Assembly: GCF_000499385.1 (NCBI RefSeq)
Contig: NW_013654625.1
Location: 1 to 16,477 of the forward strand
Length of the DNA stretch: 16,477 bases
Source of the DNA: Eimeria necatrix
Taxonomy: Eukaryota; Apicomplexa; Conoidasida; Eucoccidiorida; Eimeriidae
Direction of reading: 5' to 3'
Shown here: positions 1 through 8,057 of the stretch, piece by piece
Layout of the letters: every line of letters begins with the position of its first letter
Numbering within the stretch: the stretch's first letter is position 1
Translations under genes and position numbers: made by a program
Notes under the pieces: model-generated
What the model was told of the DNA's origin: nothing
The model's input: only the letters and a program-made list of their open reading frames with translations
Database searches by the model: none

Positions 1-2
1 GC

Positions 3-35
3 GGGGGCGGTGCTCCCCGCCACAGACAGCAAGAC

Positions 36-76
<41 letters not shown>

Positions 77-342
77 GGAGGCCACGGACGCGGAGGACCC
101 GGCGGACGAGAAGCTGCTGGCCCGCGCAGCCGCAGCAGCCACGGACTCGCAGCAGCAGCAGCAGCAGCTGCAGCAGCAAACGCTGAGCGCCCAGGCCTCC
201 CCTGCCTGGCTGGCAGCAGAACCTGCAGCTGCTGCTGCTGCTGCCAGGCTGCCGCAGCAGCAGCAGCAGCTGCTGCGGCCCTCGCCCACTGACACGCCGC
301 TGCTCTCGGAAGCCTCGCCAGATGTCGCCGTCCTGACTACAG

Positions 343-386
<44 letters not shown>

Positions 387-1148
387 TTCGATTTGCTGGC
401 TGCGGGAATGGCCACGGACGGCGCCCCCTCCTTCGCCAAAGGGACCCCACAAACAGCAGCAGCAGCAGCTGCTGCTGCTGCTGCTGCTGCTGCTTTCCAG
501 CCGCTGCCACCACCAGCTATTGGGTCCCCCCCGCTGCCCTCAGAAAGCTTATTTGCTGCTGCTGCTGCTGCTGCTGCTGCTGACGCAAAGAGTATTTCCC
601 CTGCCTACGCAGAGGCCCTCGCGGGGGTTCCTGCTGCGCCGCCGCAGCGCGCAGCAGCAGCAGCAACAGCAGCAGCTGCTGCTGCTGCTGCTTCGGCGGG
701 AGCAGCAGCAGCAACGGAGGCCCGCCAGGGGGCCCTTTGTGGGGCCCACAGCCGAGAGGCCCCTGGGCTGCAAGGGGGGCCCCCAGCTAAGAGATGCAGG
801 ACAGAAGAAAGTTTGCTGCTGGCGGAGCTGCAGCTGCAGCAGCAGCTGCAGCAGCAGCTGCAGCAGCAGCTGGCCGCAGCAGAAAGAAAGCGGCGGCAGC
901 GGGAGGCGGCGGAAGGCAAGGCTCCCGCGAGCAGCAGCGGGGTGGAGTGGGCCGCTGCCAGCAGCAGCAGCAGCAGCAACAGCAGCAGAAGCAGCAGCAG
1001 CAGCGTCCCCGGCCTCCTCGTCGGGGGCACGCTGCTGCCGCAGCAAGCAGCAAAAGGCAACAGCGGAGTGCAGCAGCCGCCGCTGCACCTCCCCACATTC
1101 CCGAGTGACCTTAAGGTAGCTGCGCTGCAGCAGGGAAAGCTGGCCTAT

Positions 1149-1191
<43 letters not shown>

Positions 1192-1297
1192 GTGGCCGCC
1201 ACGGGGCGCATGCGCGGCAGCAGCAAAGTCTGCTGCCCGGCGCGCGGCTGTCGCGGCAGCAGCAGCACGACGGCTGCGCCGACTACCACCAGCACAG

Positions 1298-1342
<45 letters not shown>

Positions 1343-1463
1343 CTTGTCTTGTGAAGAGGAAAGTGAGGGGGCCCTCCCCCACGTCTACACCGCCTATGCG
1401 GAGCATTTGCTGCTCGAGATTCTGTGTGAAGGTTCCCAGGCAGCAAAACGCGAAGTTGCTGCT

Positions 1464-1509
<46 letters not shown>

Positions 1510-1953
1510 CGTCTTGCGGGGAGAGCGGCGCAGCCCGCGCTGCGGCGGCGGGCTCAGCTTCGGGTTCCTCCGCAGCGACCTCCCCGCAGTCAGCAGCAGC
1601 AGCAGCAGCTGCTGCTGCTGCTGCTGGGCACAGCGACGGGGACACCGAAGGCAAGAGCAGCAGCAGCAGCAGCAGCAGCAGACGGAGGTGCGGGGTGCAC
1701 ACGCGGGCGCTCACGCGAGCGCTCACGGAGTGCCCGGGGCAGGGCTGTGCTGCTGCCAGCGAGACGCAGCAGCTGCTGCAGCAGCAGCTAGTGCTTGGCA
1801 GCTTAGCAGCAGCAGGAGCTGAGGCTCTTTGGTGCTGCTCCAACAGAGACCCCTTTCAGCAGCGCCACGGGGCAGCTTACGGGGGCAGCAGGGACGCAGC
1901 AGCAGCAGCAAAGCGCCGCAACATGCTGACTCGCCAGATGCGCAGACTCACCT

Positions 1954-1996
<43 letters not shown>

Positions 1997-2431
1997 GCAG
2001 CACTCATAGGGGCCCGGGCCCTGGGCCGCTGCAGAAAGCCCCCAGCCCGCTTGATTTGGCTGGCCAAGAAGCAGCGGCTGCGGCAGCTGCGAGAAGCTTC
2101 TGAGAGAGTGAGTCTTGCTGCTGGAGATTTTGCTGCTGCTGCTCCCTTTGGGGTGGACTCTGCGTCGCAGGCAGCAGGTGCTGCTGCTGCTGCTGCTGCT
2201 GCTGAGGGCTGCTGCTGCGCCACCGCCCCCGGCGCCTGCGGCGGCAGCATGTGCATCTACAGCGAAGATGCTGCAGCAGCAGCAGCAGCAGCAGCAGCAG
2301 ATGGCTACAGCAGCGACGAATGCGGCTTTTTGTGGCCCTGGGGGGCCCCCCGAAGCAGAAGGGCCCTCGCCAGAACTGCTGCTGCTCTCGTGGGCTCCTC
2401 TTACGACGCGCTGCAGCAGCAGCTGCAGCGC

Positions 2432-2468
<37 letters not shown>

Positions 2469-2597
2469 TGTGCCGCTCGCCGCTCCTGCAGCGCCCGCAG
2501 CAGCAGCAAGACCGACTCCCGCAGCAGCAGGGACCAGCGGCCCACCCAGGGCCGGCCGACCGCCCCGCCGCTGCTGCTGCAGCTGAAGCAGCAGCAG

Positions 2598-2636
<39 letters not shown>

Positions 2637-2719
2637 AGGGCTCTGCAGCAGCAGAAGCGCCGCCCGCGACGCAAGCAGCAGCGTCCCAAGCCGCAGCAGC
2701 GCTGCCGCAGGCCGCAACA

Positions 2720-2750
<31 letters not shown>

Positions 2751-2987
2751 GACAGGCAGCAGCAGCCTTGAGGCAGCTGCCAGTGCACCAGCAAGCACAG
2801 AGGCTGCGGCGGCAGCTGCAGCATCTGCAGCAAAAGGAGCTGCAGCGGTTTTTTGCCCTATCGCAGCAGCAGCCCCTGCAGAAGCAGCAGCAACTTGCTG
2901 CTGCTGCTGTTGCAGCGGCTGCAGCTACTGTTTCGGGCGCAGCCAACTCGGCTCCGGCCGCGCAGCAGCAGCAGCCAGCAGCAACAC

Positions 2988-3032
<45 letters not shown>

Positions 3033-3359
3033 GGCCCCACTCAAACCATTTGAAGCCTCAGCAGGGGAGCTTCCCTTCGGGGTTTTTGCTGCAGCAAATT
3101 CTGCAGCTGGAGTCGCAGCAGCGGCGGCAGCAAGAAGCTGTGGAGAGCGGCGCATGCATGCCAGCAGCGCAGCAGCAGCAGCAGCAACTGCTGCAGCGCC
3201 ACAGACAGCAGTTGCTGCAGCAAAAGCTGCTGCTGCAGCAAGCGAGCTGCAACCCGCAGCAGCTTCTCATGCTCTCTGGACGGGCTCACTTATTTGCCCA
3301 AATGAAGGCAGCGATGAGTGCTGCAGCAGCAAAGGCTGCTGTGGCATCTCTGCAGCAAA

Positions 3360-3395
<36 letters not shown>

Positions 3396-3685
3396 TCCTG
3401 CAGCGGCATCTGCAGGGACTCCAAGGCCGTCTCCAGCCGACAGCAGTTGCTGCTGCGCTGCAACCTGCAGCAGCAGCAACATGCGCTCCGAACCCAGCTG
3501 TACAGCAGGTAGCAGCAGACCAGCAGCAGCTGCAGCAGCAGCAGCAGCAGCAGCATGTGGAGCCCGAAGCTGCAGCAGCGGAGGCCCCCGTTGCTGCAAC
3601 AGCCACCGACGGAACTGAGAAAGAGAGGATGGGGGATCTGCAGCAGCAGCAACCGCAGCAGCAGCCGCAGCCGCAGGAGCAGCAG

Positions 3686-3718
<33 letters not shown>

Positions 3719-4415
3719 GGTTTGTTGTCTGCTGCCACGCCTTGTGGGCCGCTTTTGCTGCAGGCAGCAGCTGCAAAGCCGGCTGCAGCGGGAGGCTTCA
3801 TGTCGGCGCTTGAAGAGGAGCCAAAGGTAGTGTGCCCACCGTCTGCTGCTGCTGCTGCTGCTGCAGCGGCTGCAGCAGCAGCAGCAGCTGCTGCTGCTGC
3901 TGCTGGGGAGCAAACAGAAGACAGCGACTTGTGCTCAAAAGCTTCCCAGTGGCGCTGCATCTCAACAGCAACAACTTCAAGTGCAGCAGAACATGCTGAG
4001 GATGGCAGGGGCAGCGAGCTGCCGCTGCTGCAGCAGCAGCTGCTGCTGCTGCACAGCAGCGACTCGCAGGAAGTGCAGCAGGAGAAAACTGGAGAGGAGC
4101 ACGAGCTGCTGCTGGACGGCGTGGAACTTGCTGCTGCGCCGCAAGGCCAGCAGCAGCCGCAGCAGCAGCAGCAGCAGCAGCTGCTGCCGCCGCCGGAACG
4201 CGAGCTGCAGGAGCCAGCGGAGCAGCCGGGGCTTCCGGACATTGCAGCAGCAGCAGCAGCAGCAGCAGCAAACAGCTGCTGCCAAAGCTACAGCCTCACA
4301 GACATGGGAAGAAGAAGAGAGGGCCCCACAGCTGTGCTGCTGCCGCCTCTTGCTGCTCCTTCGGAGGCCTTTTGCCGCAGCGCTGAGCAGCTGCCGCACG
4401 CCACGACCTTGGCCT

Positions 4416-4417
<2 letters not shown>
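3..4417 (+). CDS. Large Ala/Gln/Ser homopolymer-rich protein, 5'-partial, with a frame change
   Basis: No function is recognised. The frame starting at base 3 is open from the left edge to a TAG at 2007-2009, so the start lies outside the window. Its unique stretches read like protein, for example DAEDPADEKLLARAA near the edge, HVYTAYAEHLLLEILCEGS around 1380-1435 and RRNMLTRQMRRLTS around 1915-1955. After the CAG tract at 1954-1992 the sensible reading moves to another frame (ARLIWLAKKQRLRQLREASE, then about 800 residues) and ends at TGA 4415-4417. Between unique stretches lie runs of Ala, Gln and Ser plus Leu/Gln-rich segments (LLQQKLLLQQ, QLLLQQ) that may form helices or coiled coils. No catalytic, zinc-finger or AP2 domain was found. 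Near the end a competing frame (ASQTWEEEERAPQLCCC, stop about 4607) also looks coding, so the C-terminus is uncertain. Roughly 1,450 residues are visible. That it is protein-coding is well supported; exact structure is not. Confidence 0.7.
454..494. repeat. CAG-to-CTG switched tract (inverted repeat)
   Basis: A run of GCA codons turns directly into a run of GCT codons, giving one poly-Ala run in the large gene while making the DNA an inverted repeat able to fold on itself. Similar switches occur at 1591-1626 and 3842-3905. Confidence 0.85.
1954..1992 (+). repeat. (CAG)13 tract at the frame change of the large gene
   Basis: Thirteen uninterrupted CAG units. Upstream the coding frame reads it as Ala; downstream protein-like sequence continues in the frame that reads it as Ser. 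No GT dinucleotide lies between about 1835 and 2107 that would let a short intron explain the shift. Confidence 0.85.

Positions 4418-4466
<49 letters not shown>
4418..4466 (+). repeat. CAG tract directly after the stop of the large gene
   Basis: About sixteen CAG units start right after the TGA at 4415-4417 and are followed by a short CTG run. A second tract lies at 4610-4646. Both are 3' untranslated or intergenic unless the alternative C-terminal frame of the large gene is used. Confidence 0.85.
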
Positions 4467-4468
<2 letters not shown>

Positions 4469-4607
4469 GCTGCTGCTGCTGTGCTGGATTGTAGCCACTT
4501 GTGTAGATTTCGTACCAAAGGGATTTAAAAGACAGAGGCAGAGCCCCCAAGCCGGAGCAGCAAAGGCCTCCGGTGACCTGCTAGGCTTTCTGCTGCAGAG
4601 GGCTTGA

Positions 4608-4649
<42 letters not shown>

Positions 4650-4683
4650 CGCAGCAGCAGAGGGCTGTGCGCGTCGGCGTGGA

Positions 4684-5358
4684 ATGAAAGCAGCAGCATA
4701 TTTGGCGTTTTTTGTCTTGGAGTTTTCCTTGCGTTGCCGCTCCGGAGGTTCAGGGTTTAGGGTTTAGGGTTTAGGGTTTGGCGCTGAGGCCTCCTGGGCC
4801 GCGCAGCAGCAGCAGCTCCTGCTGCTGGAGCTGCTGCGCTGCTGCGCTGCTGCAGCGTCGGTGCAGGGGGCCCCACTTAGAGGCACGAACAGCAGATATA
4901 CATTTGTAAAGTCATTCTGCATTAGCTTTTAAAATATATTTATTTATTTATTTCTTTCTTTATTTGTACTAACCAACTCAGCCCTCTCTTCCTTCTAGAC
5001 TGAAGATTGTGCCCTACAGCTGCAGAGCTGCAGCCCATTTGATTTTTCAGATCCTTTCAGGGGCCCCCGGGGGGCCCCTGGGGGGCCCCTGGGGGCCCCT
5101 GGGGGGCCCCTGCGGGCCCCTGGGGGGCCCCTGCGGGCCCCTGGGGGGCCCCTGCGGGCCCCTGGGGGGCCCCTGGGGGCCCCTGGAACCCCTCGGGGGC
5201 CTTTCGAGGACTTCTCGGGGCCCCCCGGGGGCCCCGGGGGGCCCCCGGGGGCCCCGGGGGGCCCCCGGGGGCCCCTGAGGGTTCGTTGGAGGGTACTAGT
5301 AGGGTTTGTCGCTGTGTCTTCGTCTTGTTGTAGAGACTGGCCTTGTGGGGCTCTGTAG
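4684..5358 (+). CDS. Candidate small secreted Gly/Pro-rich repeat protein (3 exons)
   Basis: Inferred from splice signals and phase; no family recognised. Exon 1 (4684-4747) encodes MKAAAYLAFFVLEFSLRCRSG, a basic-then-hydrophobic start resembling a signal peptide. Intron 1 (4748-4855) holds the telomere-like array, which would otherwise stop the frame at TAG 4765, and ends in CTGCTGCAG. Exon 2 (4856-4905) reads SVQGAPLRGTNSRYTF. Intron 2 (4906-4998, 93 nt) is AT-rich with a GTAAAG donor, a TACTAAC branch-point motif at about 4967 and a pyrimidine-rich TAG acceptor. Exon 3 (4999 on) reads TEDCALQLQSCSPFDFSDPF, then heptads of the type RAPGGPL, and stops at TAG 5356-5358 if unspliced. The model gives about 157 residues. 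Phases agree across all three exons. Gly is not at every third position, so this is not true collagen. The end of exon 3 is uncertain, and intron 2 could instead belong to a longer transcript. Confidence 0.38.
4752..4779 (+). repeat. Interstitial telomere-like array (TTTAGGG)
   Basis: About four copies of the seven-base unit TTTAGGG. It lies in the proposed first intron of the gene starting at 4684. Such short internal arrays are characteristic of repeat-rich Eimeria chromosome segments. Confidence 0.9.
4906..4998 (+). other. AT-rich intron with textbook splice signals
   Basis: GTAAAG donor at 4906, TTTA repeats, TACTAAC at about 4967-4973, a CT-rich tract and TAG at 4996-4998. The AT richness contrasts with the GC-rich flanks. 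This is the best single splice signal between the large gene and the trans-sulfuration gene and implies a plus-strand transcript here. Confidence 0.55.
5061..5277. repeat. GGGGCCCC-rich minisatellite, 21-bp unit
   Basis: A 21-bp unit, GGGGGGCCCCTGCGGGCCCCT minus its last base for brevity, is repeated about three times between 5100 and 5165 with degenerate copies on both sides. A second block of alternating GGGGGCCCC lies at 5217-5277. Because the core is palindromic, both strands give Gly/Pro/Arg-rich open frames; the plus frame fits the spliced gene at 4684. Confidence 0.85.
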
Positions 5359-5442
5359 AAGTTCGTTTGTTTCTGTAAGGGGCGGCGCCGAGGTGTCTGT
5401 ACACCGCAGGTGCATGCGGTCTGCGGGGAAAGCTGCTTGGCC

Positions 5443-5549
5443 CTGCAGCAGCAGCTTGGCACTGCAGCAGCAGCTCGGCACTGCAGCAGCAGCTTGGCAC
5501 TGCAGCAGCAGCTCGGCACTGCAGCAGCAGCTTGGCACTGCAGCAGCAG
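5443..5549. repeat. 20-bp tandem repeat, about five copies
   Basis: The unit is CTGCAGCAGCAGCTTGGCAC. The base after CT alternates T and C from copy to copy (CTTGG, CTCGG, CTTGG), so the array also has a 40-bp higher-order period. A 20-bp period is not a multiple of three, so it is unlikely to be coding throughout. Confidence 0.9.
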
Positions 5550-5590
5550 GTGCAGAGGCGGGTTTTAATTTAATGGAAAAGTTAATTTAA

Positions 5591-6397
5591 ATGGCGACTG
5601 TTTGTCCCAGAGTTTCCCGAGCGGTGTGGGGCGAGCTGCGGTGTCGATACACCCCAGCGCCCGCGGGCGGGGCTGCTGCAGCTGCGGGGCCCCAGCAGCA
5701 GGCAGCAGCAGCAGCGGGGGCTGCTGCTGCTTGCAGCAGCAGCTGCTGCTTGCTGCTGCTTGCAGCAGCAAGCAGCAGCAGCTGCCGGGAGCTGCTGCTG
5801 CTGGCGCGGCGGGGCAGCTGCTGCTGCTGCCCGGGGCCCCACAGCTGCTGCTGGCTTCTTCGCTTTTAGACTGAGAGCTGCTGCGCAGTGCTGCGCTGCT
5901 GCAGCAGCTTTGTGTCCGTTGCTTTTCTTGCTGCTGCTGCTGCAGCAGCTTTGTGGCAGCTGCTTTTCTTTAGGAAAAGACTGCGCAGGTCTTAGGCGAA
6001 CTTGCTGCAGCTTTGTTGCTCTTTGCTGAACTTGGCTGCCAGCTGTTTACTGTTAAACATAAACAGAATAAATAATAATTTTATTTTCCAAATGCCATTT
6101 TTATTTTCAAAAAACGCATGCAAGCCCCACGGGCATTTTGCTGCTGCAGCCCCGCATGCATGCATGCAGCAGCAGCAGCTGCTGCGCTGCTGCTGCGCTG
6201 CAGCAAAAAGCCCCGTTAAATGAGCCTTTTCTGGGGCGCCTGCAGCAGCTGCATGCACCCAGCAGCAGACCGCGCAGCAGCAGCAGGGGCGAGGGGGCCC
6301 CCGTTGCTGCTGCTTGGGGCCCCAGGGGGCCCCCGCTGCTGCAGCTTGGGGCCCAAGGGGGCCCCCAGGTCTGAAGAAGTCGAGTCTGCTGCTGCAG
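5591..6397 (+). other. Repeat-dense stretch with a possible translation start at 5591
   Basis: An ATG at 5591 sits in a favourable context (TTTAAATGGCG) and opens MATVCPRVSRAVWGELRCRY before dissolving into CAG/CTG-encoded runs that stop at 5869. Pyrimidine-rich acceptor-like sites end near 5869 (CTTCGCTTTTAG) and 5972 (GCTTTTCTTTAG). An AT-rich block lies at 6030-6115. This may be the 5' part of the gene ending at 6689, but the internal exons could not be resolved, so no full model is given. Confidence 0.25.
6154..6170. promoter_or_regulatory. GCATGC cluster
   Basis: Overlapping GCATGC copies at 6154-6168, with others at 6116-6121 and 6250-6257. TGCATGC-type motifs are known cis elements and ApiAP2 factor targets in apicomplexans. 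No promoter is demonstrated here, and the nearest firm gene starts 1.4 kb downstream. Confidence 0.25.
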
Positions 6398-6689
6398 TGC
6401 AGCAAGAGGCAGCACCGTGCTGCGCCTTCTGTGCTGCTGCAGCTGCTCAGCAGCAGCAGCACTGACAGGATTTGAGGAAATGTCGAATTGTTTGAGCTTT
6501 ATATGCTTTTAATGTTCTAACATTTCATTTTATTACATCTTTTTTCATTTCAGGCCCCCAGAGGAGTCCTTGCTGTTTGCTGCTGCGCGGACGGTGGCCC
6601 TGGCAACAGCTGCTGCAGGTTGCTGCTGCGGACTGCTGCTGCAGCATGGCCGCAGCTGCAGCTCTAGAGAGGCAGCAAGCAGCAAATAA
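6398..6689 (+). CDS. Candidate 3' exons of an unidentified spliced gene
   Basis: Two proposed exons. The terminal exon (6554-6689) follows a strong acceptor: TTCTAAC branch-like motif at about 6515, a long T-rich tract and CAG at 6551-6553. It reads PPEESLLFAAARTVALATAA, then a Cys/Leu-rich segment and REAASSK, stopping at TAA 6687-6689. The preceding exon (6398-6481) follows a CTGCTGCAG acceptor and ends ...AAAALTGFEE plus two bases, which join the first base of the terminal exon as ATG. The donor between them (GTCGAA at 6482) is weak and the intron short (72 nt). AATAAA lies 25 bases past the stop. The 5' part is unresolved; 5591 is one possible start, and linkage to the gene at 4684 is not excluded. 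No family is recognised. Confidence 0.33.
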
Positions 6690-6713
6690 TGCCTTTATGG
6701 TTTCTTTTATTTA

Positions 6714-6719
6714 AATAAA
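6714..6719 (+). promoter_or_regulatory. AATAAA polyadenylation-type signal
   Basis: AATAAA in an AT-rich stretch 25 bases after the proposed TAA stop at 6687-6689. Apicomplexan polyadenylation signals are loosely conserved, so this is supporting evidence only. Confidence 0.35.
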
Positions 6720-7539
6720 GTCTCATTTCAAGAAAAGGCTCTGCGGCGAGCCGCTGAGACTGTCCGTGTGCACTCCGCGGACAGCCAAAGACTCCGGGGA
6801 AACAGAAAACTGCACAAAGACCAAAATGCCTCTTCTGAAAGCCTCAGTGCAGCAACTAATGCAGCTATGAGCAAATTAAACGGCATTTGAGGTTTTGCTG
6901 CTGCTGCAGCAGGCAGCAGCAGGCAGCAGCAGGCAGCAGCAGGCAGCAGAGGAGCAGCAAGTTCAGGTAGGGGGCTCTCTCAGGCACCGCTGCGCGTCGG
7001 ATTGCGGCGTGTCGCAGCTCTAAAAGGAGTTTTGCGGCTAAAAATGCACTTTTAGTTAAATAAAAGAAGCAAAAGTGGCGGGAAAAGGTCTGCTGCTGCT
7101 TCCTGCGAGCGGCAAAGTGCCCGGGAAGACCCCCCAGCGCGTCTAGCCAGGGCTGCGGGGGCATTTGCAAAGAGCGTTGGAGGAGCTAAGTGCGTTCCAA
7201 ATGGTGTTTTGATTTGTTTTAAAGAGAGTTTGGAGTTTTCTTTTGTTAAAAAAAGGCGATTTCCGACGAAGGAGGCCGAGGGGTGGCGGGAGAGCTGCGG
7301 CCGACGGGCGGCAGCAGCAGCTGCTCGCTAGTAAGCGGCGCTGCAGCAGCTGTGGCGAGCAGCAGCAGCTGGACCTGGCGGTTTATTGGCGGGTAAATCT
7401 CGGAACTTGAGTTGAAAACTTTGTCAAAAACAAAAAGGCGAGAGTTTTTCTGGTTCGAGGCCTCGTTTCAGCTTCCACTGGCGCCGCAGCAAAGCCTGCA
7501 CTCGGAAGTGACCCCCGCGGCTTTGCTGCTGCAGCCAAA
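6720..7539. other. Intergenic region upstream of the trans-sulfuration gene
   Basis: No credible coding exon was found. The stretch holds a 10-bp tandem repeat at 6911-6950, moderately AT-rich segments around 7050-7075 and 7195-7260, and scattered CAG words. It probably includes the promoter and 5' leader of the gene at 7540, but no defined promoter element could be picked out. Confidence 0.4.
6911..6950. repeat. 10-bp tandem repeat
   Basis: Four copies of AGGCAGCAGC. It resembles a CAG tract with one extra base per three units, so the period is 10 rather than 9 and every reading frame is cycled. Confidence 0.85.
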
Positions 7540-7838
7540 ATGGAAGCCTCCCAGCCCAAAGTGGAGTCTTCTGCTGCTCCCGAAGCCAATTCCACAGCTT
7601 TTGTGCACGCCGGAGTGGCTCCAGACCCTCTCACGGGCGCCATCTGCAAGCCCATTTACTTCTCCACCACCTTCGTGCAGCCAAGTGTGGAGGAATACCT
7701 CCAAAAGGGCTTTTCTTACTCCCGCTCGGCCAACCCCACAGTCAGCGCCCTCGAAGAGAGAATGCGGGCCATAGAAGGCGGCGCCCAGGCCGTGTGCTTC
7801 AGCAGTGGCATGGCCGCCACAGTCGCGGTAAGTTGAAA

Positions 7839-7886
<48 letters not shown>

Positions 7887-8024
7887 TTGCACTCTTAGCT
7901 CCCTGCGGCTTTTCGCCGCGCCTCCAGCGCCTTAAAGGGCGCCTAGAGTTCCCCGGGCCGCGCCCTGCCCAGCTTTCCCCCCAACCGCCCCCCGCTCCCG
8001 CTGCTGCTGCTGCTGCTGCTGCTG

Positions 8025-8057
<33 letters not shown>

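Noticed and set aside
549..1406. Long minus-strand Leu/Cys/Ala-rich open frame
   Set aside because: It is the antisense shadow of CAG tracts, made of Leu and Cys runs; the plus frame has more protein-like unique segments.
2108..2170. GTGAGT donor with a CAG acceptor 63 nt on, a possible intron in the large gene
   Set aside because: Length is a multiple of three and the frame is open through it, so it does not explain the frame change; the segment reads acceptably as protein. Left as unresolved.
3286..4242. 318-residue minus-strand Cys/Ser-rich frame
   Set aside because: Antisense of Gln/Ala-coding repeats; few unique residues and no plausible start context.
4995..5519. Minus-strand frame with Gly-Pro-Pro-Gly-Ala-Arg-Arg repeats, resembling collagen
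   Set aside because: The GGGGCCCC unit is palindromic, so both strands give such frames. The minus frame starts inside the 20-bp minisatellite as Cys/Ala runs, while the plus frame is supported by splice signals.
7200..7260. AT-rich stretch as a promoter of the enzyme gene
   Set aside because: No defined element could be recognised; apicomplexan promoters lack reliable sequence signatures.
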